DNA of 64,000 bases from Chrysaora quinquecirrha (taxonomy: Eukaryota > Cnidaria > Scyphozoa > Semaeostomeae > Pelagiidae): assembly GCA_014526335.1 (NCBI GenBank), contig JACTAT010000024.1, positions 1,398,329 through 1,462,328 on the forward strand. The letters are read 5' to 3'. Of the stretch, positions 25,401 to 36,200 are shown in pieces. The translations under genes and the position numbers were made by a program. Every line of letters starts with the position of its first letter. Position 1 is the first letter of the stretch. The notes beneath the pieces are model-generated. The model worked only from the letters and a program-made list of their open reading frames with translations, was not told where the DNA came from and did no database searches.

Positions 25401-25700
25401 TAATGAGTGAAGTGTGTGCAGTGTTTATCAGTGTATCTTTAGAACTTGTTGTTTTAAACCTGTTTATTTATGCATCTAAAGGAAGTGAATTGAAGTCTGG
25501 AGAGATAAAAATGAAAAAATGCAGCGACAAAACAAATTTCTTCCTCGTTGTACCTGTCCTGCGTTGCGTCTATTCAGTATATGCGGTTTGGGAGCGGTTT
25601 GCTCATCGGCCTAATACGATAAACAAAAGCAAAATGCTTTTAAAACTTGAATGGAGATTAAATAATGATATTTATAGAAAAATGGTAGTCTAAACTTGGA

Positions 25701-26290
25701 AAATTGTTTATTGATTATTGCTTATTGGTTTTTCGATAGGGAATTGAAAAAGCGGGAGATCGCGCATGCGTTCGACCAGGAAAGCGTTGGAGAACTGGGA
25801 ACTAGGTTCTCGGTACTTGGCGGTAATTCTGCGCTGCGGTACCTGGCAACTGCTGACGTCAGTTCCAATAGGCAAAATGGCTTCCTGTCGATATAGCTCA
25901 ATAGAGAAAGTACGTAGGCAGCCGTTGCTAGAGAGGCCTAAATGATATTGCGACAGCTTATTCAGAAGGCGTAGTACTTCTGGGCGAGTTTGACGTTCAC
26001 GAGAACGCTGATGCAATTAAACTCTGCGTAACAACTTGAGTTAAATAATACTAAACAGTCTGCCTGTGTGCTAAAGCCCTTGGCCTTTGTCTAGAAAACA
26101 CCTTCTCAAACTTCATTTCACGTGCATACAACTTCAGACGTCTCTTCTCGAAATTTTGAGGAGGATCTGCATTTCACGCGACACGCAGGAGTTTAGATTC
26201 ACGCATTCACGCGCAAAAGTTTCTCGTCTCACGAAATCATGCATGAAAAATGGTCCAATAACGCAGAATGGGAGGCCTCTCTAATAGTTA
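25701..26290. other. No recognised feature
   Basis: The sequence is of mixed composition, with one GACGTC word near 25856 (TGACGTCA). I see no exon, RNA gene or repeat family here. The right arm of the inverted duplication stops matching at 25767 because its counterpart is lost in the N gap. Confidence 0.4.
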
Positions 26291-27600
26291 CCCATGTCTT
26301 ATTAACGCCCCTTTCTGACGGAGGCTCCCTTCTTATGAGCACCCCTCTCCAATGAGTGTCCCGCTCTAATCAACATCACTCCCTAATGAGCACCCTTGCT
26401 AATCACCACCCTTCTTAATGAGCGCCGCTTCTTAATGAATGGCCACCTCTGGTGAGCGTCCTTATGTAATAATTGCCCTTGTCTATAGAACGCCCCTCTC
26501 CGACGCAGGCTTCTCTCTAATAAGAACGCCTCTTTATTGAGCAGCCTTTCTAAAGAGTGACACTCACTAATAAGCACCTCTCTTTAATGAGAGCCCCTCT
26601 AGAGCGCCTCCACTCAAATGAGCGTCCCTCTCTTTTTAGCAGCCTTCTCTAACGAGTGCCCCTCGCTTACAAGTTGTCCCTCTCTAATGAGCATCCCTCT
26701 CTTTTTAGCAGCCTTCTCTAACGAGGGCCCCTCGCTAACAAGTTGTCCCTCTCTAATGAGCGTCCCTCTCTTTTTAGCAGCCTTCTCTAACGAGGGCCCC
26801 TCGCTTACAAGTTGTCCCTCTCTAATGCGCGTCCCTCTCTTTTTAGCAGCCTTTTCTAACAGCGCCCCTCGCTAAAAAGTTGTCCCTCTCTAATGAGCGT
26901 CCCTCTCTTTTTAGCAGCCTTCTCTAATGAGGGCCCCTCGCTTACAAGTTGTCCCTCTCTAATGCGCGTCCCTCTCTTTTTAGCAGCCTTTTCTAACAAG
27001 CGCCCCTCGCTAAAAAGTTGTCCCTCTCTAATGAGCGTCCCTCTCTTTTTAGCAGCTTTTTCTAACAAGCGCCCCTCGCTAACAAGTTGTCCGTCTCTAA
27101 TGAGCGTCCCTCTCTTTTTAGCAGCCTTCTCTAACGAGGGCCCCTCGCTTACAAGTTGTCCCTCTCTAATGCGCGTCCCTCTCTTTTTAGCAGCCTTTTC
27201 TAACAAGCGCCCCTCGCTAAAAAGTTGTCCCTCTCTAATGAGCGTCCCTCTCTTTTTAGCAGCCTTCTCTAACGAGTGCCCCTCGCTTACAAGTTGTCCC
27301 TCTCTAATGCGCGTCCCTCTCTTTTTAGCAGCCTTCTCTATCGAGGGCCCCTCGCTAACAAGTTGTCCCTCTCTAATGAGCGTCCCTCTCTTTTTAGCAG
27401 CTTTCTCTATCGAGGGCCCCTCGCTAACAAGTTGTCCCTCTCTAATGAGCGTCCCTCTCAAGAGAGTGCCCCACTCTTATAGTAAGTTTCCTTCCCTAGG
27501 AGCGCCCCTCTCTAATGAGTGGCCCTCTCTAATGAGTGGCCCTCTCCAATGACCAACGCTCTTTAATGAGCACCCCTCATCTCTGAGAGGAATTATTAGA
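26291..27600. repeat. 69-bp minisatellite (about 12 copies) inside a degenerate TAATGAGCGCCC array
   Basis: A short word, TAATGAGCGTCCCTCTCT, repeats loosely across the whole interval. Between about 26620 and 27460 a 69-bp unit made of several such words has been amplified about 12 times with few changes. Each unit carries CCCTCTCTTTTTAGCAG, a pyrimidine run ending in two AG dinucleotides. As 69 is 23 codons, both strands stay open, giving a 219-codon plus-strand frame and a 201-codon minus-strand frame. I treat both as non-coding. Confidence 0.9.
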
Positions 27601-27604
27601 GAAT

Positions 27605-27796
27605 AGAGTGGCAAAGTGAAAAAACAATTTTTAGAATTTCTCAATTTGTTTTTCATTTTCTGATGGCCATATCTCAGCCTTATTTAATATTCTCAACTGA
27701 TTTTCGACATTTTTGCATCGTTTTTGACGCTCCTTCAGAAAATTAAGAGCAAATTGAAAAATTCTAAAAATTGTTTTTTCACTTTGCCACTCTACA
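27605..27796. mobile_element. Foldback element of about 190 bp with long inverted ends
   Basis: The left end (TAGAGTGGCAAAGTGAAAAA, then ACAATTTTTAGAATTT) is mirrored by the right end (AAATTCTAAAAATTGTTTTT, then TCACTTTGCCACTCTA). About 60 bp pair at each end, enclosing a roughly 65-bp loop. TA flanks both sides. No coding capacity. It is the only copy in the window and lies right beside the 69-bp array. Confidence 0.75.
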
Positions 27797-30235
27797 TGGT
27801 TGGAATATTTTTTTGTTGTTTATCTAATGGTCACGAATGCTCCATGCTGATTGGTTACTCAAAATGTAAACAAATCAAATGGTTGGTTAAAAATGAATAT
27901 CAATTTTATATATTTTATTCCGCATAAAAGTGGCTTCAATTTTTTAATGAACATGTCTAGGAAGGTAGCTTTGACATAAGGACACTCCTTGCTTAAGATA
28001 CCTTTCAAAATCTGATGATCAACCGCACATAGTCCCTCCTATAAGATAAAACTCTGAATATACATCGCAGCTATAGAACCAAAACACATTAAGACCTGAC
28101 CACGGACTTTAAGCGACCCGACTACCATGAATACCGGTTGAATATTTAAATAATACGTCTTATGATTTCCATATATAAAGTGTAAAAGGGCTATCTTATT
28201 TGCGTCAGGTTAGATTGATCAATAATTTAGCATTTTGATATCATCATCGTTAAAGTACAAACTATCGGAATATCAAACAGTTTGGCGTTTGCATCGATCG
28301 TGACTTGAACAAGGTAAGTTTTTTCTATACCTTACATTATGCTGAGAGCCCAAATATATTGGAACAGTCTGAATAGTTCTGCTATTATCTATGAATTCCC
28401 CCTTCTCTCCCGTTACTATGTTGTTTCGATTAAAAGTTGTCTTTTTCTACTACCAATATTGCTTTGGGGGTAAAAGGGGGAAGAGTTTGAGTTATGGAAG
28501 TAGAAAATCAATGGAATAGGTCATATTCCTTGGAAAAAGGCCTTGTTCCAAATATTTTGTCCAAGATTGTAGCTTAGGCGCTATGAGGGTATTTCGGATA
28601 TGGGATGTTTCCAGAAAAATTTAAGGGATAAATCTGGACAAAATAAAGGGTATGTACCGGGCATTTTTTGTGAAATTCTGGGGCCCCAGGGATAAAATTA
28701 TCCTTACTAGAAGAATTGATGTCGTGCGTTTAGCGTTTTTGAACAAGGTTTAATGTTGTTTTTTCATCTTTGTGGGAAACATTTAACACTGGTCAATGGT
28801 TAGCTGACCCATTGAGCGATAAAGTCGTCCATAACCAAGAGGTAATTTTCTCATACAAGCACTAGAAGAGCCAAAGATTGATACCAGCAGATAAGCTATC
28901 TTTGTTCTAACAAACACAAAACTTCTTAAGTCACTCTATGTTTTAAGCAAAGGACTTACAAGGATTCCTCGTCTCTAAGACCCTAAAATCGGAGCTCTGC
29001 CTTGCAGGGTCTCTGTCAAACATTGTTCATCAAACATTGGCTTGTCAAGCAAAATGTTTGACTGTATGGCCACGTTCCTTGCCAGATCGTTATTGATTGT
29101 GACAGGCAGAGCATGATTTTGAAGTCTTTCGAAAACACAGGCTGAGCAGTTCTGCCTATGAAGCGATTTCTGAAACAGTTTGTTTGGCAGACGGTAAAAC
29201 TTTACTCAAAGCACATCTCAAATGTTTGACCAACAATGTTTGCTCGTTCAGCCAGGGCCTCAAAAACAACAATAAAAAGGAGTACCTCTGTAGCATCGTT
29301 CTGTTGAAGTAGAAGGTATAGGGGGTCCTCCAGATCGAAAAATCTACCGTTCAGATCAAGATTAAGATAAAAGCTTCGAAAGCCCACGGGTGGGCACTAG
29401 CTATCCATGAATTGGATACAAGGGACGTACCGCTCGGGAAGGTAACCTTTTTCATGATTTTGGTATGTGGAATGGTGTCAAATTTCACGATTCTGGTATA
29501 GGAACGGTTTCCACCTTCAAATTTAGGTATAAGAAACGACAAAGATTTTCAAAGTTTGATGTAAGTAATGGTACAGATTTCAGATATTACAGAGAGTTCG
29601 ATATTTTATATTCGGTTATACTGTTGTTTAAAATTGATTAAAATGAGTATACTTTTTTACGAAATTGGTATGAAAAAAGGGTTTGTCTCTGAAGCTCAGG
29701 CGGCACGTTCCAGACAAAATCTGGTCAAATGCCCACGTCTCTGTATTGCTGCGAAGGAGTAAGCCTTCAGTTATGCTAAAACTAGGGAAGAATTAAATTT
29801 TTCAGCAGCACGCCAGAAAAATTTTCTATACTCTTTCATTTTTGGCAAAGAAAGCCACCACCCTTAAACATGATTCTACAATAGGACAACACTAGCTTGA
29901 CAACGCAAACTAGGCCTAAATTTTTTATGTCTGGAATGCATTATAAAGTGGATGCATACATAACTGACAGGGCAAGTACACATTTATAGCACAAACAAGT
30001 TTAATTATTTGCTATCCATTGACTGACCATGATCCATTGACTGAATCTGGTTCTCGATCAATGAACGCTTTCGCTGAATTCAGGGTAACTAGCTCTGATG
30101 CAGGTTAAGAGGAATTGAATCTCAATGGACCTGGAGTTGCCATGGCAACAAGTCTAACACTTTAAATGACGTAAGCTGTTTTTATCGCAGTTAACGCCTC
30201 CATGTTAGCTTAATATTCATGTGATTCATTTCTAG
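27797..30235. other. Upstream region of calpain; possible 5' UTR intron
   Basis: No coding exon is recognised. The calpain ATG at 30236 sits directly after an acceptor (TTTCTAG), which implies a non-coding first exon upstream. The best donor I see is AAGGTAAGTT at 28311-28320, which would give an intron of 28314-30235; this is a guess. One MITE lies at 29005-29259. A minus-strand stretch at 29400-29545 has repeated GGTAT..GG words but no sign of coding. Confidence 0.4.
29005..29259. mobile_element. MITE-like foldback element, GGCCCTGG family
   Basis: A 255-bp copy. The left end is eroded (GTCAAACATTGTTCATCAAA), while the right end keeps ACCAACAATGTTTGCTCG followed by CAGCCAGGGCC. Inner blocks CTTGTCAAGCAAAATGTTTG and GGCCACG are retained. 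Confidence 0.65.
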
Positions 30236-33200
30236 ATGACGTCATATTATCAATATTCCACGAGTTACAATACTCCAACTGGAAGCGTCCGGCGCTCTTC
30301 GACCTCACATACATCATACAGCAGTGGAGGACCGGGCTCCGGTTACCAAAATAATTACTCCTCGTCGTCTTATAGCAGCAGTTATTCTTCATCAAAAAAC
30401 AACCGGGTCAATGATATCAAAAGCAACGGTTTGATAAGCGAATTTTCCGGCTCCGGCAGTGACATTTTCAAAGCTATTACTGATTCGGACAATGCAAAAG
30501 GCTTTAAAAAACAGGACTATAACAAACTGAAAGAACAATGCCGTCAGTCTGGAAAGCTGTTTGAGGATCCGCTGTTCCTAGCAGACGACCGGAGCTTGTT
30601 CTACAGCCAACGGTCGCCGAGAAAGTTCGTTTGGAAACGACCAGGGGTAAGTATAAAAGGGAGATTCGTAAAAATATTGCTATTTATTAGATCGCAATAG
30701 ACCATTCCAAAGAGGTCTGGTTCGGCGTGACATTTTTCCGGAAGATGGTGGACATCTTGAGTAAGGGAATCCTCTCTGCATTAAGTTGGCCGGGATTGCG
30801 ATCGCTTTTAGAGATGTAGTGCAGCAAATTTTGCTACAAATTCACGAATAATAAGAGAAAAAGAGAGAAAAGGAATATTCGAGTAACAACGTAAGGGGAC
30901 ATCTTGAGTAAGGGAATCCTCTCTGCATATAGTGACCTCATCTGGAGTAAGGGAATCCTCTCTGCATATAGTGACCGGGATTGCGATCGCTTTTAGAGAG
31001 GTAGTGCAGCAAATTTTGCTAGAAATTCACGAATAATAAGAGAAAAAGAGAGAAAAGGAATATTCGAGTAACAATGTAAGGGGACATCTTGAGTAAGGGA
31101 ATCCTCTCTGCATTAAGTTGGCCGGGATCGCGATCGCTTTTAGAGATGTAGTGCAGCAAATTTTGCTACAAATTCACGAATAATAAGAGAAAAAGAGAGA
31201 AAAGGAATATTCGAGTAACAATGTAAGGGGACATCTTGAGTAAGGGAATCCTCTCTGCATTAAGTTGGCCGGGATCGCGATCGCTTTTAGAGATGTAGTG
31301 CAGCAAATTTTGCTACAAATTCACGAATAATAAGAGAAAAAGAGAGAAAAGGAATATTCGAGTAACAATGTAAGGGGACATCTTGAGTAAGGGAATCCTC
31401 TCTGCATATAGTGACCTCATCTGGAGTAAGGGAATCCTCTCTGCATATAGTGACCGGGATCGCGATCGCTTTTAGAGACGTAGTGCAGCAAATTTTGCTA
31501 GAAATTCACGAATAATAAGAGAAAAAGAGAGAAAAGGAATATTCGAGTAACAATGTAAGGGGACATCTCGAGTAAGGGAATCCTCTCTGCATAAAGTGAC
31601 CTCATCTGGAGTAAGGGAATCCTCTCTGAATATAGTGACCGGGATCGCGATCGCTTTTAGAGACGTAGTGCAGCAAATTTTGCTAGAAATTCACGAATAA
31701 TAAGAGAAAAAGAGAGAAAAGGAATATTCGAGTAACAATGTAAGGGGACATCTTGAGTAAGGGAATCCTCTCTGCATAAAGTGACCTCATCCGGGGTAAG
31801 GAAATCCTCTCTGCATATATTGACCGGGATCGCGATCGCTTTTAGAGATGTGGTGCAGCAAATTTTGCCACAAATTCAAGAATAATAAGAGAAAAAGAGA
31901 GAAAAGGAATATTCGAGTAACAATGTAAGGGGACATCTTGAGTAAGGGAATCCTCTCTGCATAAAGTGACCTCATCCGGAGTAAGGGAATCCTCTCTGCA
32001 TATAGTGACCGGGATCGCGATCGCTTTTAGAGACGTAGTGCAGCAAATTTTGCTAGAAATTCACGAATAATAAGAGAAAAAGAGAGAAAAGGAATATTCG
32101 AGTAACAATGTAAGGGACATCTTGAGTAAGAGAATCTTCTCTGCATAAAGTGACCTCATCCGGAGTAAGGAATCCTCTCTGCATATAGTGACCGGGATCG
32201 CGATCGCTTTTAGAGACGTAGTGCAGCAAATTTTGCTAGAAATTCACGAATAATAAGAGAAAAAGAGAGAAAAGGAATATTCGAGTAACAATGTAAGGGG
32301 ACATCTTGAGTAAGAGAATCTTCTCTGCATAAAGTGACCTCATCCGGAGTAAGGGAATCCTCTCTGCATATAGTGACCGGGATCGCGATCGCTTTTAGAG
32401 ATGTAGTGCAGCAAATTTTGCTAGAAATTCACGAATAATAAGAGAAAAAGAGAGAAAAGGAATATTCGAGTAACAATGTAAGGGGACATCTTGAGTAAGG
32501 GAATCCTCTCTGCATATAGTGACCGGGATCGCGATCGCTTTTAGAGATGTAGTGCAGCAAATTTTGCTACAAATTCACGAATAATAAGAGAAAAAGAGAG
32601 AAAAGGAATATTCGAGTAACAATGTAAGGGGACATCTTGAGTAAGGGAATCCTCTCTGCATAAAGTGACCTCATCCGGAGTAAGGGAATCCTCTCTGCAT
32701 ATAGTGACCGGGATCGCGATCGCTTTTAGAGACGTAGTGCAGCAAATTTTGCTACAAATTCACGAATAATAAGAGAAAAAGAGAGAAAAGGAATATTCGA
32801 GTAACAATGTAAGGGGACATCTTGAGTAAGAGAATCTTCTCTGCATAAAGTGACCTCATCCGGAGTAAGGGAATCCTCTCTGCATATAGTGACCGGGATC
32901 GCGATCGCTTTTAGAGATGTAGTGCAGCAAATTTTGCTACAAATTCACGAATAATAAGAGAAAAAGAGAGAAAAGGAATATTCGAGTAACAATGTAAGGG
33001 GACATCTTGAGTAAGGGAATCCTCTCTGCATATAGTGACCTCATCCGGAGTAAGGGAATCCTCTCTGCATATAGTGACCGGGATCGCGATCGCTTTTAGA
33101 GACGTAGTGCAGCAAATTTTGCTAGAAATTCACGAATAATAAGAGAAAAAGAGAGAAAAGGAATATTCGACTAACAATGTTGAAAATATGCGCGGAAACG

Positions 33201-36200
33201 TAAAAAAAAGATGCAAATAAGAAAGGAAAATACTTGATTAAATGCCTCCTTGAGCAGAAAGGCCAGGACATGAATCCTCTCACTTTTAATTCAATGACAC
33301 GTGGATTTGAAGAAGAATTTTCTGCACTACATCTCCTGAAGTGTCCTGATTTTTTTGCCTGTCACCAGAAGCAACAATTCTCAACAGTATAAAAACAGGA
33401 AGAAAATTAAACAATTGATCCTTCTGAAAAGCAATAGTAGCTAAAAGAAAATTACATACAAGGGATAAAATCCAAAAATCTTGACGGACTTAAAATTACA
33501 GAGAAATAGAATAATACACGCTTTTTTATAAGAATACCTTATTTTTGCCGAGCCTCGATTATTCTTAAGCTTATTCGATTTTGAGCCTGAAAATATTCTT
33601 AAATTATTCTTAATCATCAATGTTGTAAATTGGCCTGAAGATCAAGAGAAATAAGTCAAATCTTTGTCATTTGTTATCTTATTAATAAAAAGAGTTACTG
33701 TATCAAAGAGTCATCAGACAGAATGTATGCATTTCAAAACAAATACAGTTGCCTGACAATCACACTTATTGTGCAGTGTAAAAAACGCAGAGAAATAAAA
33801 ATGATCCTCATCAAGCTTGAGCCTCAGATTATTCTTAAATAATTCTTAAATTTCAGCAATTTTGAGCCTGAATATTTTTATAGACTGTATTCTTATAAAA
33901 AAAAGTGTGTATGCAATGTGTAGGTTAAATGTTTTAAATAACAGTTCTGAGTCTTTTAGAAAAGCGTTATTAAATTATACCTGTCATAATTCAGTTTCAA
34001 GTCACTTGGAAAGATCCTGGAAAGAGTTCATGCTCCATGCTCTATTCTGAAGTAGCAAGTCCTGAACAGCTCGAAACGAGAACAGAAACCCTACAAAAAT
34101 GAATAACTTTAACCAAAACGTGTTGCATCGAATATCATAAAACAAAAATCAAAATGGGATGAGAGCCTGGGGCTGTATGACTTGGAGAGTTACTCGGCGA
34201 TTTTATTGAGCTCTATGGCTCAGTGGAAACGTCGTTGGCTCTCTGATCATGCAGTCCTGGGTTCAAATCCCATCAATTGTGGTATGCCACTTGTGGAAAA
34301 ATAATACAAAAAATATTTTGATCTAATGATTTATCCATTTCACCCCTGTTAGGCCTAAATAGGAGTAACCTCCGGCAGGGACGCCGGAGCGATGGTAGGG
34401 CAAGAGGGCGACCAGGGACGTAAGGACAATTGAGATAAAAATAAGGGGTTTGGCGGTTTTCGGTTTTTGTGTTCACGCCCTTCAGATGCAAGAAAAGTTT
34501 TTCAACGAGTATTAATCATGTTTTTATACGACAATTTTTGGCTATGTCTCCACATTTATGCATTTCGAATGGCATAATAATGGCGAAACATCGCATTTAA
34601 CGTGGTCAAAGTCAATTATCGTTTCGCATTGAAAGGGCACTTTTGCCCCCCGCGCCCCCCTTTCTGGTGTCCCTGAGTCCTCTGGGTTTCTCATAAAGTT
34701 TGGAAATTAAAAGAAGACAGCTTTGTCTTCAAATCGAAACGTTAGTGTAAATATCTGGCCTATATTCGGCATGGAAATTAAAAATTAATTTCAATGTTCT
34801 AGGAGCTTGTCAGTGATCCACAAATGTTTGTTGGCGGAGCGAGCAGATTCGATGTTTCGCAAGGCATGCTGGGAGATTGCTGGTTCCTTGCTGCGATTGG
34901 TGCGCTGACGCAAGAAGAACAAATGATGGGCAAAGTTGTTCCGGAAAACCAGTCATTCGATCAGGATTACCAAGGGATATTCCGGTTCAAATTTTGGCAA
35001 TACGGTGAATGGAGAGAAGTGGTTGTTGATGACCGCTTACCCACGTATAATAACCAACTCGTGTTCACGCATTCAAAGAAAACAAATGAGTTTTGGTCAG
35101 CTTTGCTTGAAAAGGCCTATGCGAAGTACGTTTGGTGAAACACCTTATTTCTTAGAATACAATATAGGATACTTCGATTAAAAGGGTAATAGCCCCCTTC
35201 TTCTTAAAAACCTCGTTGAATACACCTCCTCAAGAAAATGAATAAATAAACGCTCCGGCGTTTACTAACAGTAGAAACGCGCTTTCTTAGCTACTACCGC
35301 CTTCCTCCCAGGAATGATCCTTCAGGCTACGACTTGTTTCTAACTGAAGCGAACAATTACACTTGGACTCTTCAATTCATTCTATTGATCTTCTCGCTGT
35401 ATCCTGCAAGCTGATTGGTATTTAAAACACAATGCCAAATTCGGTTTTTCTTACTAATGAAACTCTTGTTACTTCCTTAGGTTGAACGGCTCTTATGAGG
35501 CACTGAAAGGAGGCCAGAGTAGCGAGGCTCTTGAGGATTTCACGGGGGGACTGTGCCTCACTGTGCCATTGGATAAAGCACCGAAGAATCTCGCTAATTT
35601 GATGATGCGTGCCTCCCGGTTCAAGTCATTGATGTGCGCAGCTATTGATGCGAAGAATGCTGCAGAAGTTGAAGCAAAGCTAAGCAACGGTTTAGTCAAA
35701 GGACATGCATACACGATATCAAGCACAGCCCGTGTAAGTACGATTAGGCCATGGCCGAACGATCTAAACATTGTTTGTCAAACATTTGAAATTTGCTTGT
35801 CAAGCCAAATGTTTTACTGCTTGACCATGTCGCGAAGCAAAACAATACTCGCGCCAACGGCTCTTGCTTGCGTCAAGTATACTGATATGTTTCAAATAAA
35901 TCGCGCATGAATTCTGCTTATTTATGTCAAGCAATGTTTTGTGACGTGGTGAAACATTGTTTTATGAGCAAATTGAAGCGTTTGAAGAATATTGATCGTT
36001 TTGCTAGGGCCTTAGTTTCAAATAAACACATCTAAATAAAGCTATGTTATGTAAAGTGGTTTGTTTTCAAATCGATCTAATTCATCATATTCTTGAAATA
36101 TTGTTCTTGGTTATCGTTGTTGTATTTCTGATATAGGTAAATACCGAAGTCGGGCTGGCGCACAACCCGTCCGCGTGGATTTGGTCCGGGTCAGGAATCC

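Larger units (their letters stand above)
8152..25767 (+). repeat. Left arm of a 17.5-kb inverted duplication
   Basis: The reverse complement of this interval recurs at 44650-62070. Everything is mirrored: PUS3 start, CAMKMT, SINEs, MITEs, satellite and LINE tail. The left arm carries about 325 bp (24755-25080) missing from the right arm and otherwise has shorter homopolymer runs, mainly at 18130-19260, 19680-20260 and 23510-24250. A few substitutions also separate the arms. Its outer edge is the homopolymer block and its inner edge is simply where the right arm meets the N gap. Confidence 0.95.

Noticed and set aside
25379..25693. A 104-codon frame identical in both arms, as a conserved small gene
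   Set aside because: Identity reflects the duplication. The frame lies partly antisense to a LINE reverse-transcriptase tail and has no recognisable features.
26856..27552. Overlapping 219- and 201-codon frames on opposite strands
   Set aside because: Both follow from a 69-bp unit (a multiple of three). Nothing favours a protein on either strand.
34190..34310. A functional tRNA gene
   Set aside because: Boxes A and B are good, but the acceptor and anticodon stems do not pair, and diverged copies exist.
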